A stretch of DNA of 64,000 bases. Origin: Kosakonia radicincitans DSM 16656. Its GTDB lineage: Bacteria > Pseudomonadota > Gammaproteobacteria > Enterobacterales > Enterobacteriaceae. The DNA is taken from contig NZ_CP018016.1 in the NCBI RefSeq assembly GCF_000280495.2, positions 5,394,001-5,458,000 on the forward strand, read 5' to 3'. The notes beneath the pieces are model-generated. The model did no database searches. It saw only the letters and a list, made by a program, of their open reading frames with translations, and had not been told where the DNA came from. This document shows, piece by piece, positions 53,490 through 64,000 of this stretch (position 1 is the first letter of the stretch; each line of letters opens with the position of its first letter). The translations under genes and the position numbers were made by a program.

Positions 53490-53621
53490 GAAAAGAACCT
53501 TTTTATGTAATAAACGTCAATGTCTACATCAGCGTACTGAGGTACAACAGAAATTACGTGCGCTTTCTGATATTCTTGCGGCGCAATGGCACTATTATTA
53601 ACCAGAGGCTTTTCATCTTTT

Positions 53622-56045
53622 ATGTCCGGTTGGCCACGAATTTACTACAAATTACTGAATTTACCATTAAGTGTACTGGTAAAAAGTAAATCGATACCTG
53701 CAGAACCTGCACAGGAACTGGGTCTCGATACTTCACGTCCTATTATGTACGTGCTGCCTTATAACTCTAAGGCAGATTTGATGACGTTGCGTGCTCAGTG
53801 TCTGGCGCACGAACTGCCCGATCCCCTGGAACCCCTGGAAATCGACGGCGTATTACTGCCGCGTTTCGTGTTTATTCATGGCGGGCCGCGCGTGTTTACC
53901 TATTACACGCCAAAAGAAGAGTCCATCAAACTGTTCCACGACTACCTGGATTTACACCGCAGCCATCCGGATCTGGATGTGCAAATGGTGCCGGTATCGG
54001 TGATGTTTGGCCGCTCTCCGGGGCGTGAAAAAGGCGAGATTAATCCGCCGCTGCGCATGCTGAACGGCATCCAGAAATTCTTCGCGATCTCCTGGCTTGG
54101 CCGCGATAGCTTTGTGCGCTTCTCGCCGCCCGTCTCCCTGCGCCGCATGGCGACCGAGCACGGCACCGATAAAATTATCGCGCAGAAACTGGCGCGTGTG
54201 GCGCGTATGCATTTCGCGCGACAGCGTCTGGCCGCCGTTGGGCCGCGTCTGCCGGCGCGTCAGGATCTGTTCAATAAGCTGCTCTCTTCTAAAGCGATTG
54301 CCCGTGCGGTCGAAGACGAAGCGCGCAGCAAAAAAATCTCTCACGACAAAGCGCAGCAAAACGCTATCGCGCTGATGGAAGAGATTGCCGCCAACTTCTC
54401 GTACGAAATGATCCGTCTGACCGACCGTATCCTCGGCTTTACCTGGAACCGTCTCTATCAGGGGATCAACGTGCACAACGCCGAACGCGTGCGCCAGCTT
54501 GCGCACGACGGCCATGAGATTGTCTATGTGCCCTGCCATCGCAGCCATATGGACTATCTGCTGCTCTCATATGTGCTCTATCACCAGGGGCTGGTGCCGC
54601 CGCACATTGCCGCAGGCATCAACCTGAACTTCTGGCCCGCCGGGCCGATTTTCCGCCGCCTGGGCGCCTTCTTTATTCGCCGTACCTTTAAAGGCAACAA
54701 ACTCTACTCCACTGTGTTCCGCGAATATCTGGGCGAACTGTTCAGCCGCGGTTATTCGGTTGAGTATTTCGTCGAGGGTGGTCGTTCACGTACCGGCCGT
54801 TTGCTGGACCCGAAAACCGGTACGCTGTCGATGACCATCCAGGCGATGCTGCGCGGCGGTACGCGCCCAATCACGCTGGTACCGATTTATATCGGTTATG
54901 AGCATGTGATGGAGGTGGGCACCTATGCGAAAGAGCTGCGCGGCGCAACCAAAGAGAAAGAGAGCCTGGTGCAGATGGTGCGCGGGCTGAGCAAGCTGCG
55001 CAATCTGGGGCAAGGTTATGTGAACTTCGGTGAACCCATTCCGCTGATGAACTACCTGAATCACCATGTTCCGGAGTGGCGCGAATCTATCGATCCCATC
55101 GAAGCGATTCGCCCGGCATGGCTGACGCCGACGGTAAATAACATTGCCGCCGATTTGATGGTTCGCATTAACAATGCCGGTGCGGCCAACGCCATGAACC
55201 TGTGCTGTACGGCGCTGCTGGCATCGCGCCAGCGTTCATTGACGCGCGAGCAGTTAACCGAACAACTCAGTTGCTACCTCGAACTGATGCGCAATGTGCC
55301 TTACTCGCCGGATTCAACAACGCCTGCCGCCAGCGCGGACGCGCTTATCGACCACGCGTTGCAGATGAATAAGTTCGAAGTCGAGAAAGACACCATCGGC
55401 GATATCATTATTCTGCCGCGCGAACAGGCAGTATTGATGACCTATTACCGCAACAACATTGCCCACATGCTGATGCTGCCGTCGCTGATGGCGGCGATCG
55501 TGACCCAGCATCGCGCCATCTCCCGTAGCGATATTCTGCGCCACGTTGAGCTGCTCTATCCGCTGCTGAAAGCCGAGCTGTTCCTGCGCTGGGAAAAAGC
55601 CGAGCTGGCGGAAGTGCTGGAAAACCTGACGCAAGAGCTGCTGCGCCAGGGCTTAATTACTGTCAAAGACGATCTCCTGAGCATCAACCCGGCCCATTCG
55701 CGGACGCTGCAACTGCTGGCCGCCGGTGCGCGCGAGACGTTACAGCGCTATGCCATCACCTTCTGGCTGCTTGGCAACACGCCGTCAATGAACCGCAGCA
55801 CGCTGGAAAAAGAGAGCCGCACGCTGGCGCAACGTCTGTCTGTGCTGCATGGTATCAACGCGCCGGAATTCTTCGACAAAGCGGTATTCTCCACGCTGGT
55901 GTTAACGCTGCGTGATGAAGGGTATATCAGCGACAGCGGCGATGCAGACCCGACGCGAACGCTGGGCGTTTACCAGATGCTGGCAGACTTGATAACGTCG
56001 GATGTGCGTCTGACGATTGAAAGCGCGACGCAAGCGGAAGTGTAA
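53622..56045 (+). CDS. plsB: Glycerol-3-phosphate acyltransferase PlsB
   Basis: An 807-residue inner-membrane enzyme with acyltransferase motif I HRSHMD (H-x4-D, ~306-311), '[15 protein letters not shown]' and '[17 protein letters not shown]'. It makes lysophosphatidate, the first step of phospholipid synthesis. ATG 53622 ([17 protein letters not shown]) was chosen to match E. coli; an in-frame ATG 12 codons upstream is possible since neither has a strong ribosome site. Confidence 0.96.
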   Translation: MSGWPRIYYKLLNLPLSVLVKSKSIPAEPAQELGLDTSRPIMYVLPYNSKADLMTLRAQCLAHELPDPLEPLEIDGVLLPRFVFIHGGPRVFTYYTPKEESIKLFHDYLDLHRSHPDLDVQMVPVSVMFGRSPGREKGEINPPLRMLNGIQKFFAISWLGRDSFVRFSPPVSLRRMATEHGTDKIIAQKLARVARMHFARQRLAAVGPRLPARQDLFNKLLSSKAIARAVEDEARSKKISHDKAQQNAIALMEEIAANFSYEMIRLTDRILGFTWNRLYQGINVHNAERVRQLAHDGHEIVYVPCHRSHMDYLLLSYVLYHQGLVPPHIAAGINLNFWPAGPIFRRLGAFFIRRTFKGNKLYSTVFREYLGELFSRGYSVEYFVEGGRSRTGRLLDPKTGTLSMTIQAMLRGGTRPITLVPIYIGYEHVMEVGTYAKELRGATKEKESLVQMVRGLSKLRNLGQGYVNFGEPIPLMNYLNHHVPEWRESIDPIEAIRPAWLTPTVNNIAADLMVRINNAGAANAMNLCCTALLASRQRSLTREQLTEQLSCYLELMRNVPYSPDSTTPAASADALIDHALQMNKFEVEKDTIGDIIILPREQAVLMTYYRNNIAHMLMLPSLMAAIVTQHRAISRSDILRHVELLYPLLKAELFLRWEKAELAEVLENLTQELLRQGLITVKDDLLSINPAHSRTLQLLAAGARETLQRYAITFWLLGNTPSMNRSTLEKESRTLAQRLSVLHGINAPEFFDKAVFSTLVLTLRDEGYISDSGDADPTRTLGVYQMLADLITSDVRLTIESATQAEV

Positions 56046-56058
56046 GCCGGGACGTATC

Positions 56059-56140
56059 CGCCGGATGTCGCTTGCGCTTATCCGGCCTGTGGGATGAGAG
56101 AACCCCGCAGGCCGGATAACATGCAGCCGCGTCCGGCAGT
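56059..56140. repeat. REP/BIME element between plsB and ubiA
   Basis: GCCGGATGTCGCTTGCGCTT ATCCGGCCTG (56060-56091) and an inverted partner GCAGGCCGGATAACATGCAG CCGCGTCCGGC (56107-56138) form a two-REP BIME between convergent genes. Such elements stabilise upstream mRNA and bind gyrase, IHF or DNA polymerase I. Confidence 0.88.
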
Positions 56141-56148
56141 TTTTAGAT

Positions 56149-57018
56149 TCAGTGCAGGTAACTAAAAGCCAGCCCTAAAAACAGCACCAGCCCCACGTAG
56201 TTGTTATTCATAAAAGCTTTAAAACAGGCGTCGCGTTCGCGCCCCGCAATCAATATCTGTTGATAAACAAACAGCACGCCCGCCACCAGTACCGCAGCGT
56301 AATACGCCCAGCCCAGCCCGTTCAGCCAGCCAATGGACGCCATCAGCGCCAGCACGGCAACCTGCAAAATACCAATAATTAGCTTGTCGTAGCGACCAAA
56401 CAAAATCGCCGTCGACTTGATGCCAATCTTCACATCATCATCGCGATCAACCATAGCGTACTGGGTATCGTAGGCCACCGCCCACAGAATATTGGCGAAA
56501 AACATGGTCCAGCAGCTTAGCGGTACAGATTCGCTTACAGCTGCAAACGCCATCGGAATTGACCAGCCAAATGCCGCGCCGAGCACCACCTGCGGCAGAT
56601 GCGTGTAGCGCTTCATAAACGGATAAACCCACGCCAGCGCCAGCGCCGCCACCGACAGCAGGATGGTCATCATATTCAGCGTCAGCACCAGCGCAAAGGC
56701 CAGCAGCACCAGAACAACAAACAACACCCGCGCTTCATTTTCCGTGACCGCGCCGCTGGGCAGCGGTCGGTTCGCCGTGCGTTTAACATGCCCGTCGAAT
56801 TTGCGATCCGCGTAATCATTCACCACGCAGCCCGCCGCGCGCATCAGCCAGACGCCCGCAACAAACACCAGTAAGATCCACAGCGGCGGCACGCCAGGCG
56901 TTGCCACCCATAACGCCCACAGCGTTGGCCACAACAGCAACAACGCGCCAATCGGTTTGTCCGTACGCATAAGCCTGTGAAAGGCTAACAACTTAGTCTG
57001 CGTGAGACTCCACTCCAT
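56149..57018 (-). CDS. ubiA: 4-hydroxybenzoate octaprenyltransferase UbiA
   Basis: A 289-residue membrane enzyme with about eight TM helices and both Asp-rich motifs: NDYADRKFD (~68-76) and DRDDD (~190), which bind Mg-prenyl diphosphate. It attaches the isoprenoid chain to 4-hydroxybenzoate in ubiquinone synthesis. It lies 12 bp after ubiC in one operon. Confidence 0.97.
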   Translation of the reverse strand: MEWSLTQTKLLAFHRLMRTDKPIGALLLLWPTLWALWVATPGVPPLWILLVFVAGVWLMRAAGCVVNDYADRKFDGHVKRTANRPLPSGAVTENEARVLFVVLVLLAFALVLTLNMMTILLSVAALALAWVYPFMKRYTHLPQVVLGAAFGWSIPMAFAAVSESVPLSCWTMFFANILWAVAYDTQYAMVDRDDDVKIGIKSTAILFGRYDKLIIGILQVAVLALMASIGWLNGLGWAYYAAVLVAGVLFVYQQILIAGRERDACFKAFMNNNYVGLVLFLGLAFSYLH

Positions 57019-57030
57019 TCTATTTTCCTC

Positions 57031-57528
57031 TTAGTACAGCGGCGACGCAGGCAAAAACAGTTCTGTAAGCATCAAGGGTTTCCCCCCCAGACGCAGGCGG
57101 GAACGCCGTCCCCACAGCTGCTCATAACGGCCAATATCAATAAAATCACGCGTAAGCGTTGAAGAGGTAAAGAGATATCGCCCAAGCGGCGTATTGCCCA
57201 GCCGTTGCAGCGCCATTTCCGGGCCGCTCAGGGTCGATTCCGGCACAACGGTGCGCCCGGCAAGCCAGGGTTCACCATCTGCGCAAAGGATAATCTCCCG
57301 TAACCAGTAACGTGCCTCTTCCGGTAAATGTGCGCGTTCGGGCGCAATCTCGTCCACCGTGACAAAGCCTTCCTGAATCAATGTGACGCTGACTTTTTTA
57401 CCTTGCTGCTCAAAACGTTTGGTCATGGAATCTTCCAGCAACAGCCAGTCCAGCAATTGCGGTTCCAGTTCGGGTATTGCGTCTACATAGCGCAGCGCAC
57501 GCAATTGCGTAAGCGCAGGGTGTGACAT
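57031..57528 (-). CDS. ubiC: Chorismate lyase UbiC
   Basis: A 165-residue enzyme ([20 protein letters not shown]) making 4-hydroxybenzoate and pyruvate from chorismate, the committed step to ubiquinone. Conserved Arg in 'YWLREIIL' and Glu in '[12 protein letters not shown]' bind product in the known structure. First gene of ubiC-ubiA. Confidence 0.96.
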   Translation of the reverse strand: MSHPALTQLRALRYVDAIPELEPQLLDWLLLEDSMTKRFEQQGKKVSVTLIQEGFVTVDEIAPERAHLPEEARYWLREIILCADGEPWLAGRTVVPESTLSGPEMALQRLGNTPLGRYLFTSSTLTRDFIDIGRYEQLWGRRSRLRLGGKPLMLTELFLPASPLY

Positions 57529-57619
57529 GCCTTACTCTCCGGTACATAACGTAGCAATAGTGTATCGCAGAACAGGCAGGCTCGTGCGGGGAAACTTCAA
57601 ACGGTTTTCATCAGCGCAA

Positions 57620-57643
57620 CAGATGCGCAACAGCGCGCATCTG
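57620..57643 (-). repeat. Hairpin downstream of malM
   Basis: CAGATGCG/CGCATCTG perfect 8-bp stem about 70 bp after the malM stop, without a T-tract; a possible mRNA 3' end or weak terminator. Confidence 0.4.
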
Positions 57644-57709
57644 CGCCGGAAAAAGGGTGCGCCAGGCGACGCACCAGTTACTGCAAAATATCGGCAGTGC
57701 GGGGATGGG

Positions 57710-58657
57710 TTACCCCTTGCCTTTTACACTGCTGATAAAAGTGGCACGGGCGGTTTTCGACCCGAGGCGTTCAGCTTCATTCAACAATTTCAGCGCTTTA
57801 TCAATATCGCCTTTGGCAGCGGCCTGTTTGATGGCCTGATTGAAATAACTCTCCGTATCATTCAGCATTGGCTCGCTTTTCGCGGCTGGCGCAGGAGCAA
57901 CAGCCGGAGCCGCTACCGGCGCAGGTTGTGCGCTGTAGACCGGCGCCGCAGTGTTACCCACGGTGACCGGGCCTGGGCCAGAAGAGCCAAACAGCGGGCC
58001 GACCAGCACGCTGGAACCGCTGCTGTTTTTCACTTTCAGCGTCAGTTTCCCGTCAGTGCCGTGCTTCGCAATAGGATCAGGAATATCCGGCACCGCATTG
58101 CCGGTGCCTTTGGCATAGGCTTTTGCCGGATCGATTAATTTCGTGGTGCGCTGTAAGTCGTTGTTTGTAGTAAAAACAAGTACATAGATTTTTTGTTGTC
58201 CCAACGCAGGCGTCAGGCGCATCACCCCTTCCAGGCGATCGGCGCTCATCACACCGGGTTCCTGATAGGTAAAGTACTCGCTGGGGAAATAGGCTGAAGG
58301 CGTCATGTTTTGATCAAGAATCAGCACGTTCGGCGCAAATACGCTGGTTTGCTTATCCACTTCGCTGGTTAACGTCAGCGTCAGTTCGCCGATGTTCGCC
58401 GGTACGCTCCACGCCGCAACCGGGCCGCTAATACCCGGCACATCGAGGCGTTGACCGCCGGTTGCCAGCTGCGTGGATTGAGTTTTCGATTGATCGACCG
58501 GCGTCCAGGTCAGTTGCTGTAATGCCGATGCCGGAATTGACGGCGCGGCAGTGGTGTTTTGCGGGACAAAATTGACATCAGCGAAGCTAACCCCGGGAGC
58601 GCCCGCCAGTAAACCGGCGGTCAGGCACAGGGCGACGAGATTTTTTTTCATTTTCAT
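57710..58657 (-). CDS. malM: Maltose operon periplasmic protein MalM
   Basis: A 315-residue exported protein (signal peptide ~1-26, MKMKKNLVALCLTAGLLAGA) close to E. coli MalM; the C-terminal part 'SEPMLNDTESYFNQAIKQAA' and '..SVKGKG' is conserved. An Ala/Pro-rich linker sits at ~245-270. Role in maltodextrin use is unclear. GGTGA precedes ATG 58657. Last gene of malK-lamB-malM. Confidence 0.95.
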   Translation of the reverse strand: MKMKKNLVALCLTAGLLAGAPGVSFADVNFVPQNTTAAPSIPASALQQLTWTPVDQSKTQSTQLATGGQRLDVPGISGPVAAWSVPANIGELTLTLTSEVDKQTSVFAPNVLILDQNMTPSAYFPSEYFTYQEPGVMSADRLEGVMRLTPALGQQKIYVLVFTTNNDLQRTTKLIDPAKAYAKGTGNAVPDIPDPIAKHGTDGKLTLKVKNSSGSSVLVGPLFGSSGPGPVTVGNTAAPVYSAQPAPVAAPAVAPAPAAKSEPMLNDTESYFNQAIKQAAAKGDIDKALKLLNEAERLGSKTARATFISSVKGKG

Positions 58658-58720
58658 TGTTATCACCTTTTCTGCACGGGAACAGCGAACGCCAGGCAAT
58701 AGCGCGCTGACCCAAGGGTT

Positions 58721-58737
58721 GAGGGGCTTGCGCCCCT
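58721..58737 (-). repeat. Intercistronic hairpin between lamB and malM
   Basis: GAGGGGC-TTG-(C)GCCCCTC stem 30 bp after the lamB stop; probably lowers malM expression or protects lamB mRNA, the role of REP sequences at this position in E. coli. Confidence 0.55.
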
Positions 58738-58768
58738 CTTTTGGTCATTACGTCAGGTTAAGCGTGGA

Positions 58769-61283
<2,515 letters not shown>

Positions 61284-61366
61284 GCCCTTCTCCCTTCGTT
61301 ACAACCTGTCACCAACAGAAACATTCAACGTTGGCTGACTATGGGGCATCAGTACAGCGGGCGAAT

Positions 61367-61376
61367 CCTCCACCCC
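61367..61376 (-). promoter_or_regulatory. MalT box (malK side)
   Basis: On the minus strand GGGGTGGAGG is one mismatch from the consensus GGGGA(T/G)GAGG and reads toward malK, about 85 bp upstream. Confidence 0.75.
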
Positions 61377-61390
61377 TGCGGTTTTTTATG

Positions 61391-61413
61391 GGGGAGGAGG
61401 CGGGAGGATGAGA
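61391..61413 (+). promoter_or_regulatory. MalT boxes (central)
   Basis: GGGGAGGAGG (61391-61400) is a perfect MalT box; GAGGATGAGA (61404-61413) is a second, weaker copy in the same direction. Confidence 0.8.
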
Positions 61414-61489
61414 AGGTTTGCTCTGCACCCCGTATCGCCGGGTGACAGGCATTTTCGTGACGCAACCTGCAAAAATCGGCTCTTTTTTA

Positions 61490-61534
61490 TGTGCTCTGAC
61501 ACACATAATGAAAATCTATGTAACACAGATCACA
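61490..61534. promoter_or_regulatory. CRP sites in the malE-malK control region
   Basis: TGTAACACAGATCACA (61519-61534) is a near-consensus CRP site and TGTGCTCTGACACACA (61490-61505) a second. In E. coli CRP here repositions MalT among its boxes to switch on both operons. Confidence 0.8.
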
Positions 61535-61551
61535 CAAATCGCCCCAGGGGC

Positions 61552-61572
61552 GTAGGGATAAGGAGGATGAGA
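61552..61572 (+). promoter_or_regulatory. MalT boxes proximal to malE
   Basis: TAGGGATAAGG (about 61553-61563) and GAGGATGAGA (61563-61572) lie directly upstream of the malE promoter and match the E. coli malEp arrangement. Confidence 0.75.
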
Positions 61573-61597
61573 AGTACTTGTCAAAAAAGGAGACTAA

Positions 61598-62845
<1,248 letters not shown>

Positions 62846-62855
62846 AAATGTGAAT

Positions 62856-62881
62856 GCCTTATCCCCGGAAAAGGATAAGGC
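62856..62881 (+). repeat. Stem-loop after malE
   Basis: GCCTTATCC-CCGGAAAA-GGATAAGGC, a perfect 9-bp stem 10 bp after the malE stop; likely protects malE mRNA from 3' decay, as the REP elements do in E. coli. Confidence 0.75.
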
Positions 62882-62894
62882 AACCTGGACAGTT

Positions 62895-63021
62895 GTATAC
62901 ACGGCATGATTCGCGCGACATCGCGGCGGCAAGGTTGTGTATCCCCGGGCGCTTACAAAAGTAAGTGACTGGGGTGCCCAACCGTAGCCAACAAAGAGGC
63001 CGCGTGAAGAGTGCCGCGTAG
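62895..63021 (+). repeat. ERIC repeat between malE and malF
   Basis: GTATACACGGCATGATTCGC at the left, GCGGCAAGGTTGTGTATCCC, CGGGCGCTTACAAAAGTAAG, TGACTGGGGTG and GTAGCCAACAA follow the ERIC consensus (core AAGTAAGTGACTGGGGTGAG) over the full ~127-bp length. It lies inside the malE-malF operon, ending 13 bp before malF. Confidence 0.9.
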
Positions 63022-63034
63022 AGAGGAAATCCCC

Positions 63035-64000
63035 ATGGATGTTGTAAAGAAGCGCCATTGGTGGCAAAGCCCACAGCTTGCCTGGACCGTCATTACCCTG
63101 ATCGGGCTGCTGGTGGCATACCTTGTCGTTATGATGTATGCCCAGGGGGAATACCTTTTCGCCATTACCACGCTCGTGCTCAGTTCGGCGGGCCTGTATA
63201 TTTTCGCCAACCGTAAAACCTACGCCTGGCGCTATGTTTATCCGGGCATGGCCGGGATGGGGCTGTTCGTCCTGTTCCCGCTGATTTGTACGATCGCCAT
63301 CGCCTTTACCAACTACAGCAGTACCAACCAGTTAACGCAGGAACGCGCGCAGCAGGTGCTGCTCGATCGCTCCTTCCAGGCGGGAAAAGCCTACAACTTT
63401 GGTCTTTATCCGGAAGGGGATGAATGGCGGCTGGCGCTCACCGATGGCGACAGCGGCAAAAATTACCTCTCCGACGCCTTTAAACCTGGCGGTGAACAGC
63501 AACTGGCTCTGAAAGAGGTGCCAGCGTTGCCGACCGGTGAACGCGCTAATTTGCGTGTCATTACGCAAAATCGTCAGGCGCTGAACCAGCTTACCGCCAT
63601 CCTGCCGGATGAGAGCAAAGTGATAATGAGCTCGCTGCGCCAGTTTTCCGGCACTCGCCCGCTCTACCAGCTCGCGCAGGACGGTACGCTGACCAACAAC
63701 CAGAGCGGCGCCAAATACCGGCCAAATAACGACATCGGTTTCTACCAGGCGATTAATGCTGACGGTAGCTGGGGCAGCGAAAAACTCAGCCCTGGCTATA
63801 CGGTGACCATCGGCTGGGATAACTTCACCCGCGTCTTTACCGATGAAGGTATCCAGAAACCGTTTATCGAGATCTTTATCTGGACGGTGATCTTCTCCAT
63901 TCTCACGGTGGTGCTGACCGTCGCCGTCGGCATGGTGCTGGCCTGCGTTGTGCAGTGGGAGTCGCTGAAAGGCAAAGCGATTTACCGCGTGCTGCTGATT
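63035..64000 (+). CDS. malF: Maltose transporter permease MalF, N-terminal part
   Basis: 322 codons of MalF (about 514 in E. coli) before the right edge. MDVVKKRHWWQSPQLAWTVI begins the protein; TM helices at ~17-35, 40-58 and 73-92 are followed by the large periplasmic P2 loop (~93-275) that contacts MalE, then TM 4. GAGAGGAAAT precedes ATG 63035. Open at the window end; no frameshift seen. Confidence 0.96.
   Translation, partial: MDVVKKRHWWQSPQLAWTVITLIGLLVAYLVVMMYAQGEYLFAITTLVLSSAGLYIFANRKTYAWRYVYPGMAGMGLFVLFPLICTIAIAFTNYSSTNQLTQERAQQVLLDRSFQAGKAYNFGLYPEGDEWRLALTDGDSGKNYLSDAFKPGGEQQLALKEVPALPTGERANLRVITQNRQALNQLTAILPDESKVIMSSLRQFSGTRPLYQLAQDGTLTNNQSGAKYRPNNDIGFYQAINADGSWGSEKLSPGYTVTIGWDNFTRVFTDEGIQKPFIEIFIWTVIFSILTVVLTVAVGMVLACVVQWESLKGKAIYRVLLI

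Overview
This window is chromosomal DNA from an enterobacterium (Enterobacteriaceae, close to the Kosakonia/Enterobacter/Klebsiella/Citrobacter group; the genus cannot be fixed by eye). Most of it follows the E. coli order around 92 min, read in reverse: ghxP, soxR/soxS, pdeC, yjcB, [insertion], ssb/uvrA, yjbR, yjbQ, aphA, tyrB, alr, dnaB, qorA, pspG, dusA, zur, yjbJ, dinF, lexA, dgkA, plsB, ubiA, ubiC, malM, lamB, malK/malE, malF. Proteins of this backbone match my recollection of the E. coli lengths closely. Two ERIC repeats and a REP/BIME element also point to Enterobacteriaceae.

Region 1 (1-9.5 kb): the 5' part of the purine permease ghxP with PurR-like boxes, a glutathione S-transferase, the small RNA SraL with its terminator, the soxR/soxS redox switch with its palindromic operator, a low-GC autotransporter inserted between soxS and pdeC, the c-di-GMP phosphodiesterase pdeC beside an extra diguanylate cyclase, and yjcB.

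Region 2 (9.5-35.5 kb) is an accessory block between yjcB and ssb, made of separate modules. (a) A four-gene ABC importer faces a metallo-hydrolase / LacI regulator / inositol-monophosphatase-like operon, with a perfect 16-bp palindrome between them. This looks like import and dephosphorylation of a phosphorylated solute. (b) A secreted modular chitinase. (c) An orphan type VI secretion payload operon: VgrG, a 516-residue repeat protein, a 42-residue single-helix peptide, a PAAR-like/Rhs toxin and an immunity protein, with no Eag chaperone visible. (d) An operon of IclR regulator, OPT transporter, DUF1177, AroM-family protein and dipeptidase PepE, suggesting uptake and breakdown of short Asp-containing peptides. 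(e) A polar amino-acid/cystine-type ABC importer. (f) A secreted chorismate mutase.

Region 3 (35.5-64 kb) is conserved backbone: SOS genes with visible LexA boxes (ssb/uvrA, lexA-dinF), amino-acid and cell-wall enzymes (tyrB, alr), replication (dnaB), phage-shock pspG with a sigma-54 promoter, zinc regulation (zur), phospholipid and ubiquinone synthesis (dgkA, plsB, ubiA, ubiC) and the divergent maltose operons (malK-lamB-malM against malE-malF) with MalT and CRP sites. Additions relative to E. coli K-12 are a ycaC-type hydrolase and a TraF-like outer-membrane protein between dusA and zur. No tRNA, rRNA, CRISPR array or intact insertion sequence was seen.
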